64,000 nt of DNA from Anaerosalibacter massiliensis (lineage in GTDB: Bacteria > Bacillota > Clostridia > Tissierellales > Sporanaerobacteraceae). The notes under the pieces are model-generated. The model worked only from the letters and a program-made list of their open reading frames with translations. It was not told where the DNA came from and did not search any database. The stretch covers positions 101,655-165,654 of the forward strand of contig CCEZ01000008.1 in NCBI GenBank assembly GCA_000751555.1, in the 5' to 3' direction. Of the stretch, positions 16,714-25,709 are shown piece by piece. The position numbers and the translations under genes were made by a program. Each line of letters starts with the position of its first letter. The stretch's first letter is position 1.

Positions 16714-17841
16714 TTAGATATAGCCCTGAGCTTCTCTTAAATAACTATCAATAAAATATTTTTCAAACAATGGAGGTAGAGATATTACGTCTTTTATAAT
16801 CTTTCCTAAAGAAATAGCTATACTTCCACTCTCCATTCCTTCTTTTCCTATTAACAGTATTCCCATACTTAACTCGTTAATAGGAATAGTAACTGATGTA
16901 CTATTTATCATATTTGCAACTTTTAATAAGTATTTACCTGAACTATCTTGTAAAGTTCTTCCTATATGTCCCCAATTACCTAATACAGAATCTCCTGTTC
17001 CTAATAAATCTACTGGACCTTCTAAGGTCATGATCATATCAATTTCTTCGTTAAATACTTCTTCGCATAAACTTATAGCGTCTCTTCTGTTATGAATCTT
17101 ACTAAAGTCTTTTTCTACAAATTCCACAGTATTTTTTACTTGGCTAATTACTCCGTTTAATTCTTCCCTCATGTCTCTTCCAGTAGGTAAAGTTACAGAA
17201 TTCTTTTTAGGAATAGCTATTTTTATATTTTTATCTTCCAATTCTTCATTATCGTAAATATTAATGGGAACAAGAGTCTTAATAACATCTACACACAAAT
17301 TATAATTATGACTCATTACTCCAATACCAGGAGTAAAGACAATATTATCTGTAGAAATCTTATTTTTGCTTCCCTTTAACCCTAAACCTTTTGCCATAAT
17401 TCCATAAAGATTAGTACTCATGGCTGGTCCTATTACCGAGCCTCCACCATCTGTACCTAAAGCAAAATCATTAATTCCTAATAAAATATTTACACAACTT
17501 CCACTAGAAGAGCCTGTCATTATTTTACCTGTTAAGGGATTGATTAAATTAACATCTATAGCTCTACCTCCTTGAGACATCTTGTCTAAAGTATGGAAGA
17601 GGAATCCACTATCTCTCAAAACCTTAACTAATTCTTTTTCTATTTGATTTGTATTTTTTACACCAAAAGTAATTAATTCTTTCTTAAGATTATTACTTAA
17701 GATGCAAACACCTTCATCAAGAATTTCTTCTCTATAATAATCTAAAGATTTATTCATCATTTTTTCTGCTTTTAATACTGATTTACTAATCTTAAGCATT
17801 TGATAAAGTTTATTATTATTTGTATCTGACATATTTATCAC
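16714..17841 (-). CDS. Amidase-signature family protein within the yhf cluster
   Basis: A 375-residue protein with the amidase-signature core: GSSSGSCVNILLGINDFALG then TDGGGSVIGPA, giving the cis-Ser/nucleophile Ser pair. It is shorter than typical amidases (about 450-500 residues). The catalytic Lys that normally lies about 75 residues before the Ser region is not obvious, so the chemistry may be altered. E. coli yhf operons have no such gene; here it sits between yhfT and php. It may release the cluster substrate from an amide. The start could be either of two Met codons near the N-terminus. Confidence 0.75.
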   Translation of the reverse strand: MINMSDTNNNKLYQMLKISKSVLKAEKMMNKSLDYYREEILDEGVCILSNNLKKELITFGVKNTNQIEKELVKVLRDSGFLFHTLDKMSQGGRAIDVNLINPLTGKIMTGSSSGSCVNILLGINDFALGTDGGGSVIGPAMSTNLYGIMAKGLGLKGSKNKISTDNIVFTPGIGVMSHNYNLCVDVIKTLVPINIYDNEELEDKNIKIAIPKKNSVTLPTGRDMREELNGVISQVKNTVEFVEKDFSKIHNRRDAISLCEEVFNEEIDMIMTLEGPVDLLGTGDSVLGNWGHIGRTLQDSSGKYLLKVANMINSTSVTIPINELSMGILLIGKEGMESGSIAISLGKIIKDVISLPPLFEKYFIDSYLREAQGYI

Positions 17842-17849
17842 CTTTTATA

Positions 17850-17884
17850 AAAAAGATATAGAAAGAGGGGGGATCCCTCTCTCA
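17850..17884 (-). promoter_or_regulatory. Possible intercistronic hairpin between yhfT and the amidase gene
   Basis: On the minus strand GAGAGAGGGATCCCCCCTCTTTC forms an AGAGGG/CCCTCT hairpin directly after the yhfT stop, and a T-rich tract follows it (TATATCTTTTTTATAAAAGG). It could partly terminate or process the operon transcript before the amidase gene. Confidence 0.4.
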
Positions 17885-19174
17885 TTATGCTGGTATATTA
17901 AATAATCCTATTAAGGATAGTATGTTCGCTAATATTCCTACTAAAATTGCTGAAATTGGTCCTACTGCCATGGATACAACTGGTTTCCCAGCAATTTCAT
18001 TTAATATATACAGTCCTGCTACTATGAAGAATCCCATACCTGGAGCTATTGCATTAGCTGCATTCATTCCCCCTACTAATAGGGCTACTTCTAATAGTTT
18101 GCTCATAGCATTTCTAATATTATCTCCTGCTTCTCTAATTCCAGGATATTTATCCATGGAATGTCCTAGTTTTCCTAATAGTATTATTTCTAACCCTATT
18201 ATTGCTGCACCAATAATAAAAGATAGTATTGGATTTTTTACAAATAAACCAATAGCAAAAACAAAAGTCATACCTGCTGGTCCATATACTCCTGTTGCAA
18301 TGCCTGTTGATACAATCAATGGTATAAACCCTATTCCTCTTGCTAAGGCGGCAAAGCCTGCATCTGTTATTTGTCCTTCACTAGCTAAATTTAAAGCTAT
18401 TGGATCTCCCGAAATATAATTTAAAGATGTAGCTGCAGCTACTAATCCACCCATAATCATTAATACTACAATATTCCCTTTAATTCTTTCTACTCTCTCT
18501 CCGAATACTGAAGTTAAATCTACAATATCTTCTTCTGAAGCTTTTTCTCTAGTAGCATAAATCATAAGTATTATCATTCCTACAACTAAAGCCATGCCTT
18601 CTGGATTTAAACTTATTTCCCCAGAACTTATTGTAATTGGACTTATAATAATAGCTATTTGTCTACCAATTAATGAAAGAACTAAGTTTAATAAACCTTT
18701 CTTTGCACCATATTGATAAGCAGTTGCTAAGGCTGGAAACACTGCAAAAGATACTACTATTGGAGTTCCTACTTCTCCTAAACTATCTATAAAATTAACT
18801 GGCAATTTTTCAAAAGCTTTGACTATCCCTTCTAATCCTATAACTAAACCTACTCCATAAAGTGCACCTATAATTCCAGCAATAATTGTCCCCTTTTTAT
18901 TGTCTGGGCAAAAAGTACCTATAATATCTGTCCCTAAAAATACACTATGAATTAAAATAATACTAGTAGTCAATGAAAAAGGAATCCCAAATCCTATTAC
19001 TAGACCAAAACCCATTGCAAATGATGTAGCAGCTAATTCTTTTCTATTCATTCTACCTTCTAGGTATTCTGGCATTATTGGTCTTAAACCATCATTAAAT
19101 ACAGCAATGCCTTTATTAGATAAAATAGCTGCCAACGCTCCAATTATAGCAATCATTAAAGTTTTCATTTTCAT
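17885..19174 (-). CDS. yhfT: YhfT-like integral membrane protein (probable transporter)
   Basis: A 429-residue protein with about ten to twelve hydrophobic helices across its length and glycine/proline-rich loops such as GFGIPFSLTTSIILIH and GMNAANAIAPGMGFFIV. Length and content match the YhfT family, which is always found beside yhfU and php. Its position makes it the probable substrate carrier of the pathway. The nearest upstream operator-like motif lies 46 bp before its start, suggesting a second promoter within the cluster. Function has not been shown for the family. Confidence 0.8.
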   Translation of the reverse strand: MKMKTLMIAIIGALAAILSNKGIAVFNDGLRPIMPEYLEGRMNRKELAATSFAMGFGLVIGFGIPFSLTTSIILIHSVFLGTDIIGTFCPDNKKGTIIAGIIGALYGVGLVIGLEGIVKAFEKLPVNFIDSLGEVGTPIVVSFAVFPALATAYQYGAKKGLLNLVLSLIGRQIAIIISPITISSGEISLNPEGMALVVGMIILMIYATREKASEEDIVDLTSVFGERVERIKGNIVVLMIMGGLVAAATSLNYISGDPIALNLASEGQITDAGFAALARGIGFIPLIVSTGIATGVYGPAGMTFVFAIGLFVKNPILSFIIGAAIIGLEIILLGKLGHSMDKYPGIREAGDNIRNAMSKLLEVALLVGGMNAANAIAPGMGFFIVAGLYILNEIAGKPVVSMAVGPISAILVGILANILSLIGLFNIPA

Positions 19175-19219
19175 CCTCCTTTGTTTTTATTTAAAAACTT
19201 GTAGTTCGACATAAATTAT

Positions 19220-19241
19220 TGTACAGTTTTTTGTATATTTA
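19220..19241 (-). promoter_or_regulatory. Operator-like motif upstream of yhfT (copy 1 of 3)
   Basis: In the operon direction this reads TAAATATACAAAAAACTGTACA, with TATACA and TGTACA half-sites six bases apart. It is nearly identical to 20078-20099 and related to 21069-21090. It lies 46-67 bp before the yhfT start, a promoter-overlapping position. The GntR-like YhfZ is the natural candidate binder. Confidence 0.65.
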
Positions 19242-19315
19242 AGGTGTAGTTATTTTAAGCTACTGTTTTTTAAATCAAATTTCAACAGTTTTTATTATAC
19301 AGTTATAAAATAGTA

Positions 19316-19678
19316 TTATTTCTTAAGTATTTCCCTAATTAATATTGGTAAAATAATTTCATAATGATCTCCTGTAAATCCAAAGGCAACCTTTCCCTCT
19401 TTTACTGCTTCAACTATTTCTGATTCTTTAGGTACTCTACCTGGCATGGAAAGAGTAACACATTTATCTCTTGTAAGTAATGCTATAGCCATACTTAAAG
19501 CACCACCACCTCCAGTGTGGCAAGCCCCTACATAATAATCTGCTTTACCTGTTTTTACTGAATTCGCAGCCTGGATATCTGACTTTACATCTACATCTAC
19601 TTCACTACCACCTAATTCCTTTACTAATTTTGCAATTTCTTGTTTTTCTACTTGTCCACCTACTACAATTTTAATCAT
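19316..19678 (-). CDS. yhfU: YhfU-like protein (DUF2620)
   Basis: A 120-residue protein with a Gly-rich segment YYVGACHTGGGGALSMAIAL and a C-terminal FGFTGDHYEIILPILIREI, matching the DUF2620 family of YhfU. It is small and soluble, lies between the PRD regulator and the transporter gene, and is always linked to YhfT in these clusters. It is therefore likely an accessory or regulatory subunit of the uptake system. It has no known biochemical activity. Confidence 0.8.
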   Translation of the reverse strand: MIKIVVGGQVEKQEIAKLVKELGGSEVDVDVKSDIQAANSVKTGKADYYVGACHTGGGGALSMAIALLTRDKCVTLSMPGRVPKESEIVEAVKEGKVAFGFTGDHYEIILPILIREILKK

Positions 19679-19689
19679 TTATATTCCCC

Positions 19690-20058
19690 CTAATTATTAG
19701 TCTTTTCTATTAATGTACATACATGAAGAGCAATGTAATCCTTTTCATTTTGAGGTATAAATATATCTAGTTGTTCTTCAAGCAGTTTATAGTACTCTGG
19801 TAATTCCTTATACATTTTCGTTGTTTTTACTTCTTTAAATATTTCTTCATCTATACTTTCTATCTCTTCTCCTTTCTTTATTCTTGAAAGAGCCATAGCT
19901 AAATGTGTAACTAACATTGCACCATTCTCTTCCTTTACTTCTATAGAGTATTTTTTTTCAATATTTTTTGTAAAACCAATTACTGCCTTTCTCGTATAAG
20001 AATCTATTTCCCCTGAATTTTCTAATAGTTCCAGTCTTAAATTTAACATTTCATCCAT
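19690..20058 (-). CDS. yhfY: PRD-domain protein (YhfY-like)
   Basis: A 122-residue protein that is a single PTS regulation domain (PRD). Conserved histidines are in GAMLVTHLAMALSRIKKGE and in KDYIALHVCTLIE, the usual phosphorylation sites of PRDs in antiterminators such as LicT. It lacks any DNA- or RNA-binding domain, as E. coli YhfY does. It lies 11 bp upstream of yhfU. It may sense phosphotransferase status and modulate the transporter or the YhfZ regulator. Confidence 0.78.
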   Translation of the reverse strand: MDEMLNLRLELLENSGEIDSYTRKAVIGFTKNIEKKYSIEVKEENGAMLVTHLAMALSRIKKGEEIESIDEEIFKEVKTTKMYKELPEYYKLLEEQLDIFIPQNEKDYIALHVCTLIEKTNN

Positions 20059-20077
20059 TTTTTAACCTCCAAATTTC

Positions 20078-20099
20078 TGTACAGTATTTTGTATATTTA
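20078..20099 (-). promoter_or_regulatory. Operator-like motif upstream of the PRD gene (copy 2 of 3)
   Basis: In the operon direction it reads TAAATATACAAAATACTGTACA, with 21 of 22 bases shared with the copy before yhfT. It ends 20 bp before the PRD gene ATG and 12 bp after the yhfZ stop. Confidence 0.65.
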
Positions 20100-20110
20100 T
20101 TTTAAAAAAA

Positions 20111-21049
20111 TTAATAAGCAGGAATCATTTTATTATTTAACACCTTCTTTTGAATTTCCTGTATATACTCCATATTAATAAATTTATCTATAACATTTTT
20201 AAGTTCCTTATTATTGCTATTTATTACTAATGTAGCAATAGTATCCATCTTATTTATTTCTATAGTCCTAGGATTTTGAAGTGGCATTATATTTAATTTC
20301 AAAGACTTCTCTCTTATTTCATCTTCATTCCATATAGCAGCATCTATTTCATTGCCTTCCAGCTTTTGTATGATTTGATTATAAAATACTTCTACATATT
20401 TTACTTTTTTTCCTTCACATTCATATTTAGTTAATAAGAATTGGTCTGGTGAAGCTGGATCTATACCTATCCTCATACCATCTTTAATCTTTTCTATATT
20501 ATTGTTTCTAAAAACAATTTTATGATGACCTACATAACTTTTCTCTCCAAACTCATACAATATTTCAATATTTGAAAAGCCTTTCATTTCATGATGAGCA
20601 GCTAATTTTGACGTTATTACAAAATCATATTTTCCTAAATCTAAGGCCTCTATACGTTTTCCTGCTCCTCTCATAAAAGCTAAACTAAAAGGAATATTAG
20701 CTTTTTCAAAAGATTTATATAACCCTGTTGCCAATCCTTCATAACGTTTGGAATAAGGTAATGGCATAACACCCATTATTACCCCAAAACCTGAAATCGC
20801 CCAGAGCTTTTCATAATCTAAACTTACTATGTAAGTGCCTAAACGCCCTCTAGAGTCTATACTTATAGCACCTTCATCTTGTAAAAACTTTAAAGCTGCC
20901 TGTACTGTTCCTCTACCTGTTTCGAAATTATCTGTATATTCTCCAATTGTTCTAATTCTCTCGCCTACATCACAAGAAATCAATTCCCTTGCTAATAACA
21001 TAGCTACATGTCCATTTTTAGACATTAACTTTGTTTTATAATCCTTCAT
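20111..21049 (-). CDS. yhfZ: YhfZ-like transcriptional regulator
   Basis: A 312-residue protein. The N-terminal winged HTH is GntR-like (TIGEYTDNFETGRGTVQAAL followed by KFLQDEGAISIDSRGRLGTY). The C-terminal domain of about 210 residues resembles a periplasmic-binding fold (GMRIGIDPASPDQFLLTKYE, IDAAIWNEDEI). This is the layout of YhfZ, the regulator of the yhf cluster. It is the first gene of the operon with an operator-like motif 19 bp upstream of its own start, consistent with autoregulation. The ligand is likely the pathway substrate. Confidence 0.82.
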   Translation of the reverse strand: MKDYKTKLMSKNGHVAMLLARELISCDVGERIRTIGEYTDNFETGRGTVQAALKFLQDEGAISIDSRGRLGTYIVSLDYEKLWAISGFGVIMGVMPLPYSKRYEGLATGLYKSFEKANIPFSLAFMRGAGKRIEALDLGKYDFVITSKLAAHHEMKGFSNIEILYEFGEKSYVGHHKIVFRNNNIEKIKDGMRIGIDPASPDQFLLTKYECEGKKVKYVEVFYNQIIQKLEGNEIDAAIWNEDEIREKSLKLNIMPLQNPRTIEINKMDTIATLVINSNNKELKNVIDKFINMEYIQEIQKKVLNNKMIPAY

Positions 21050-21068
21050 AAATACCTTCCTTTATTTA

Positions 21069-21090
21069 AGTACAATTTTCTGTATACTTA
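21069..21090 (-). promoter_or_regulatory. Operator-like motif upstream of yhfZ (copy 3 of 3)
   Basis: In the operon direction it reads TAAGTATACAGAAAATTGTACT. It preserves the TATACA and TGTAC half-sites and their six-base spacing seen at 20078 and 19220. Its place before the regulator gene suggests autoregulation. Confidence 0.6.
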
Positions 21091-21217
21091 TAATAACACA
21101 TAAAATATTTCTATGCAACTAAATTAGAGAACTAATAAGTCCAAATCTTATACTAAAATCAATACTATAAATTTAACTACAGCATGCCTTTGAACAGCTC
21201 ATAAAGTGAATAAAGTT

Positions 21218-21346
21218 CTATTGAATATCTATTAGTTTTCTTAATTCCATTGTCATTTCTGATGAAACATAGAAAATATAGTTTTCGTATCCAATATACA
21301 TAAATGCACTTTCTCGGTCTTCATTTCCTAAAAATAAATGTAACCC
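21218..21346 (-). pseudogene. Gene remnant of unknown family
   Basis: In the 620-bp gap between yhfZ and the flavodoxin gene, one frame is open for 43 codons without a start codon: it begins after an in-frame stop, includes ESAFMYIGYENYIFYVSSEM and ends TMELRKLIDIQ before TAG. The amino acid pattern looks protein-like, but no family can be named. The rest of the gap is AT-rich and I see nothing else in it. Confidence 0.35.
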
Positions 21347-21673
21347 TTATGTATCACTATTTTCGTACTGATTAATATATCATAGTTGGATTTTTTTATT
21401 TATTTTTTATTTTCTCTTTTTGCACTTTTTATAAATTTCTTCAAATTATCACTACCTTGTAGTATCAATAATATTATAATAAGTCTAATTAATACAAAGA
21501 TTTACTTCGTTATATTATTTCAAACATAAATAATATGAATAGTATACCATTAAAATACATATAACTTAACTTTTATAGCTTGGAAACAATACCTGGAAAC
21601 TTTGCTTTATCCCTATTAAGGTAAAAAAGCATTTACGAAAAATTTTCGATTCTACTAAACTCTATAAATAACT

Positions 21674-22207
21674 TCACTTTTCTAAAAATAATAATAAAGG
21701 TTTCAATGTACTCTTATCAGTAAAATCAACCTTTTTACCATATGTAGCTAAAAGCTCCCTATCATCATCAGACAATTCCTGAGAATCTTTCTTAGAAATT
21801 ACAGTTTTGAGCATTGCCATCATAGATTTATGTATGAATCCTAACTTTTTGTAATCAATTCCACCACGTAAATGGAAAAACTTTATACCATCACTCATTT
21901 CTTTTGAAAAATTCTTTTCTATAATTGGAGAAAAAACTTCCTTCCTGTCAGTTGAAGCCAGCCCTACAGTAAAAACTATTATTCTTTTATCCTTTAAAGC
22001 CTTATAGTTTTTAGTTATAACAGAAATTCCAGCAATTCCACTTGCATATAATCCGCCACCATAAACAATAGTATCGTACTCCATTAGTTTCTTAATATCT
22101 ACTTGTGAATGTTCAAACAAGTCCACCTTAGATTCTTCAGCTATCCATTGAGCATATTTTTTAGTGCTACCATATTTTGACTTATATACTACAGCTATTT
22201 TATTCAT
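21674..22207 (-). CDS. Flavodoxin-domain protein
   Basis: A 177-residue protein beginning MNKIAVVYKSKYGSTKKYAQ, the FMN-phosphate loop of flavodoxins (S-K-Y-G-S-T-K). YDTIVYGGGLYASGIAG and VFTVGLASTDRKEVF follow, matching the protoporphyrinogen-oxidase-like/flavodoxin_5 subfamily (HemG-type). It probably binds FMN and acts in the cytoplasm in electron transfer. It is monocistronic, with a start ATG preceded by AGGAAGTG. No haem genes are nearby, so HemG function is not implied. Confidence 0.85.
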   Translation of the reverse strand: MNKIAVVYKSKYGSTKKYAQWIAEESKVDLFEHSQVDIKKLMEYDTIVYGGGLYASGIAGISVITKNYKALKDKRIIVFTVGLASTDRKEVFSPIIEKNFSKEMSDGIKFFHLRGGIDYKKLGFIHKSMMAMLKTVISKKDSQELSDDDRELLATYGKKVDFTDKSTLKPLLLFLEK

Positions 22208-22345
22208 ATAGTTTCACTTCCTATATTCTTATTTACTCAAAGCATTCTTTAATTATATATATTATAAAAATATACATTTGTTTTACATATGGAAATTAAC
22301 TCTATGTCTAATATATCATGGGTATTATTCCAAAACCTTCTTTAA

Positions 22346-22669
22346 TTATTTAAATTTTACTGCTGTTCCATAGGCTATAACCTCAGCTGCTCCTTGCATT
22401 ATAGCAGATGAAGCATAACGAATATTTATTATTGCATCTGCCCCTAATTCTTCAGCTTCTTCAACCATTCTTTTTGTGGCAAGAGCTCTTGCGTCATTCA
22501 TCATTTCATTATAAGCCTTTAACTCTCCTCCTACAATGGTCTTAAAACCTTGAGTTATATCCCTTCCAATATTTTTACTTTGAATTGTGCTACCCTTAAC
22601 TAAGCCAAGCATTTCAAGCTCTTTATCATTGTAATAATCAGTATTTACTAAGATCATCTTCTTCTCCAC
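22346..22669 (-). CDS. YbjQ/UPF0145-family protein
   Basis: A 107-residue protein of the YbjQ (DUF74, heavy-metal-binding-domain) family. Landmarks are GLVKGSTIQSKNIGRDITQG, the central NDARALATKRMVEEAEELGA, and DAIINIRYASSAIMQGAAEV. Family members form pentameric rings; a metal-binding role is presumed from older annotation but not proven. It overlaps the preceding small membrane-protein gene by 32 bp, so the two are co-translated. Confidence 0.88.
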   Translation of the reverse strand: MEKKMILVNTDYYNDKELEMLGLVKGSTIQSKNIGRDITQGFKTIVGGELKAYNEMMNDARALATKRMVEEAEELGADAIINIRYASSAIMQGAAEVIAYGTAVKFK

Positions 22670-22859
22670 TCCTTATTTCTTTTATTCTTTCAATTAATAC
22701 AAATATGCTGACTCCTATTAAAGCTAACGGAATTATAACCCCAACTATTTTTATCCACAATGGTTCAGGAATATTTATAATTCCTAAAATAAATAATGAG
22801 AAATATATTATTAGCATACATGTAATTATTAAAGGTGCTATCATTTTTTTAATTTTCAT
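22638..22859 (-). CDS. Small two-helix membrane protein upstream of YbjQ
   Basis: A 73-residue protein with two hydrophobic helices (about 8-28 and 34-56) and a charged tail RIKEIRSGEEDDLSKY. Its 3' end overlaps the YbjQ-family gene by 32 bp in another frame. Small membrane proteins commonly accompany YbjQ genes in firmicutes. The family is unnamed; function is unknown. Confidence 0.7.
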   Translation of the reverse strand: MKIKKMIAPLIITCMLIIYFSLFILGIINIPEPLWIKIVGVIIPLALIGVSIFVLIERIKEIRSGEEDDLSKY

Positions 22860-22955
22860 ATAGCTTCTCCTTTTAATTTTATAGAAGTAATAATTTAATT
22901 TATTATACCATTATCAGTATATGTTTTTCTAGACAATATAACTCTAAGTTTTTTA

Positions 22956-22995
22956 AAAATAGCCATAAGAACATTTTTTGTTCCTATGACTATTT
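22956..22995 (-). terminator. Terminator of the Bce-type operon
   Basis: On the minus strand, AAAATAGTCATAGGAAC pairs with GTTCTTATGGCTATTTTT across an AAAAAAT loop and ends in T-rich sequence. It lies 10 bp after the stop of the permease gene. Confidence 0.75.
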
Positions 22996-23004
22996 TAAAT
23001 CTTG

Positions 23005-24867
23005 CTATTGAACTATACTCATAAACTTTCTTCTAGTAAAGATATAAAATATTCCATATACTAATGTAAATATACCTATACTTATAATTGTAGGTATAAT
23101 TAAATTAAACTTCATCATATTACTTAATACTGATATAGCAACTATACTGTGAATTGAACCAACTATCAATGGCAATATAAAGAAAATACCTACCTGTTTT
23201 GAAACTGATTTATATATTTCTAAATCTGTAGTTCCTAATTTCTTTAATATTTCATATTTACCTTTATCTCTAAAAGATTCACTCAATGTTTTGAAATAAA
23301 TTATACTTCCAGTGCCAAATGCAAATACTAAAAACAAGAAAGCACCTAGGAAATAAATAATTCCTGTGAAATCATAAAATGTTGCATCAGCTATAAAAGA
23401 AGTATACAGTCCAGATTCTTTTGGTGGTAATGTTTCTGCCAACTGAAAAGTTAAATCTTTTATATTTTTTGGATTATCTAAGATAATACCATTAAACTGA
23501 TGTTCTATAAAATTAGCTTTCAGCACTTCGTATTCTTTATCATTAACAACTATACATGGAAAATTAAGTCCATTTCCAAAAAGAGGAACCTTTGTACTAA
23601 CTTTTATATCATATTTCTTATCTTTTATCCTAATATCCTGTGCTTCTATAAGGCTCATCATTGTCTGAGGTCTTTCTATATATCCTACTTCATTTTTAGA
23701 CAAATTAAATTCAGAAATTATATCTTCTCTATTTTCCACTTCTAAGTCAGATAATATATCTTTAAAATTAGATAATTTAGTTACTACAACTTCATTATCA
23801 GGGGCATAAAAGAAATTTGCTCTTTCTTTAAGCTTTATTGTATGGTTTGACTTTTTAATAATTTCGTCTACCTTCTCTATTTTTTCTTTATTATCTGAAA
23901 CATAAGTAACATTATAAGGAACTTCTATTTTACGATTTTTCTCTACATAATATTTTAAAGAACTTACTGTACCAAAAGAAGTTATACAAGTTGTTATCAA
24001 TACTGCTACTGCTGCAAGGGTTCTATAATTATTCTTAATCCTAAAAGCTATATTTGAAATACTAATAATATTTACACCTCTATATAGAAAACTCTTTTTA
24101 TTTATATAATGTCTTATTACCATAGAAAAAAAAGATCCAAATAGCCAATAAGTACCTAATATAATAAGAAGTATTGTAGTCAGAAGACTTGTTCCAAAAC
24201 CAAATTTTTCATAATTTATTGCAACATAATATGCAATACCAATTATTATTATTGAAACAATTCCTTTGAAATAATTAACTTTTGGAAGTTCTTCTTCTTT
24301 TTTTAAAGAATTTATCAAGTCAATTAAATTAGATCTAATAATACTTATATATCCTTTTAAAAAAATAAACACCAAAATAATTGAATACGCAATTATAGTA
24401 TAAATAATAGCTTTTTTAGATATGAAAAAGTCGATTTTCATATTCAAAAGAGCTACTTTGGCAAGTATCATCATAAATAATTTACTAAATAAAATCCCCA
24501 CTGCTAATCCTATAATTAATGATAATAGCCCTAATAATAATCCTTCAGAAGCAAATATAAAACCTACTTTATTATTGTCAATTCCCATAAAAGCGTACAC
24601 ACCAATTTCTTTTTTCCTTTGATTTAAGAAAAAATTAGTAGAATATACTATGAAAAATATTAAAAATATTATCATAAGCATAGAAGCACTCATAGATGCA
24701 GAATCTATATAACCAGAAGCTTCTTTATGTTCTAAAAATTGAGGATTATATCTCATTGACAAAAAATTATAATAGGTAGCTACAGAAAAAATCATTGCCA
24801 TGAGATACAAACCATAAATTTTTATATTTCTTTTAAAATTAACAATTGCTATCTTAAAAGAGTTCAT
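23005..24867 (-). CDS. BceB-type ABC permease (peptide antibiotic resistance)
   Basis: A 620-residue FtsX-like permease with the ten-helix Bce layout: helices near 15-35, 55-80, 105-140, 150-170, 200-250 and 285-305, a large extracellular domain from about 310 to 515, and three C-terminal helices. The extracellular domain between helices 7 and 8 is the hallmark of BceB and acts in antimicrobial-peptide sensing and target protection. The start overlaps the ATPase stop by 14 bp. With the adjacent BceA, BceS and BceR homologues it completes a peptide-detoxification module. The actual antibiotic cannot be told from sequence. Confidence 0.92.
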   Translation of the reverse strand: MNSFKIAIVNFKRNIKIYGLYLMAMIFSVATYYNFLSMRYNPQFLEHKEASGYIDSASMSASMLMIIFLIFFIVYSTNFFLNQRKKEIGVYAFMGIDNNKVGFIFASEGLLLGLLSLIIGLAVGILFSKLFMMILAKVALLNMKIDFFISKKAIIYTIIAYSIILVFIFLKGYISIIRSNLIDLINSLKKEEELPKVNYFKGIVSIIIIGIAYYVAINYEKFGFGTSLLTTILLIILGTYWLFGSFFSMVIRHYINKKSFLYRGVNIISISNIAFRIKNNYRTLAAVAVLITTCITSFGTVSSLKYYVEKNRKIEVPYNVTYVSDNKEKIEKVDEIIKKSNHTIKLKERANFFYAPDNEVVVTKLSNFKDILSDLEVENREDIISEFNLSKNEVGYIERPQTMMSLIEAQDIRIKDKKYDIKVSTKVPLFGNGLNFPCIVVNDKEYEVLKANFIEHQFNGIILDNPKNIKDLTFQLAETLPPKESGLYTSFIADATFYDFTGIIYFLGAFLFLVFAFGTGSIIYFKTLSESFRDKGKYEILKKLGTTDLEIYKSVSKQVGIFFILPLIVGSIHSIVAISVLSNMMKFNLIIPTIISIGIFTLVYGIFYIFTRRKFMSIVQ

Positions 24868-25618
24868 CTACCCCACCTCCCATAGAACCAAGTAAATCAA
24901 TAATTCTCTTGAAGAATTCTTTTCTTGATGAATCTTTGTCTATTCTTGTGTGAATTTTGCCATCTTTTATAAATAAAATTCTTTTACAATAACTAGCTGA
25001 AAATGCATCGTGGGTTACCATTATAATGGTTGTATTGAACTCTTCATTCATCTTAGATAAACATTGTAATAATTCTTGAGAAGATTTTGAATCTAATGCT
25101 CCAGTAGGCTCATCTGCAAAGACTATAGAAGGCGAAGTAATAAGTGCTCTTGCTGCTGCTACCCTTTGTTTTTGTCCTCCTGATAACTGATAAGGATATT
25201 TTTTAGTTTGGTTTTTCAATCCAAAAAAACTGCTCAATTTTTCTACTTTACTCCTTATTTCTTTAGCATTCACTTTTGATAAAGCAAGAGGCAATGCTAT
25301 ATTATCTTCAACAGACATACTATCTAATAAATTAAAATCTTGAAATATAAAACCTATATTATTTCGTCTAAATACTGAAAGTTCTCTATTCTTCATATTT
25401 CCAATATCTTTGCCTTCATAATATATCTTCCCAGAAGTAGGTTTGTCAATAGTAGATAACATATTTAAAAGTGTTGTCTTACCTGCTCCAGATGGACCCA
25501 TTATTCCTAAAAATTCGCCCCCATATACTTTTAAATCTATATTATCTATAGCCTTAAAAATAGCATCCTTAGAACCATATTCTTTTCTTAATTTCTTTGT
25601 TTCAAGTACTATTTTCAT
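24854..25618 (-). CDS. BceA-type ABC ATP-binding protein
   Basis: A 254-residue MacB/LolD-like ATPase with Walker A GPSGAGKTT, Q-loop FQDFNLLDSMSVEDN, signature LSGGQKQRVAAA, Walker B IVFADEPTGALDSKS and switch VTHDAFSASYCKRILF. The last segment is the usual BceA ending. It energises the large permease encoded downstream. It lies 92 bp after the sensor kinase gene, long enough to hold a promoter for the transporter pair, so regulator-controlled expression from this gap is likely. Confidence 0.93.
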   Translation of the reverse strand: MKIVLETKKLRKEYGSKDAIFKAIDNIDLKVYGGEFLGIMGPSGAGKTTLLNMLSTIDKPTSGKIYYEGKDIGNMKNRELSVFRRNNIGFIFQDFNLLDSMSVEDNIALPLALSKVNAKEIRSKVEKLSSFFGLKNQTKKYPYQLSGGQKQRVAAARALITSPSIVFADEPTGALDSKSSQELLQCLSKMNEEFNTTIIMVTHDAFSASYCKRILFIKDGKIHTRIDKDSSRKEFFKRIIDLLGSMGGGVDELF

Positions 25619-25709
25619 ATTGTCATCCTCCTGTTTTAATGTTTAACTATATTTTAATATTTTCATTATCTAGCTACCATCACTTACGGTGACAATATGA
25701 ATACTAATA

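Noticed and set aside
21050..21673. A riboswitch or small RNA in the gap after yhfZ
   Set aside because: No conserved riboswitch motifs or stable terminator-like hairpins are visible; only a short gene remnant can be supported.
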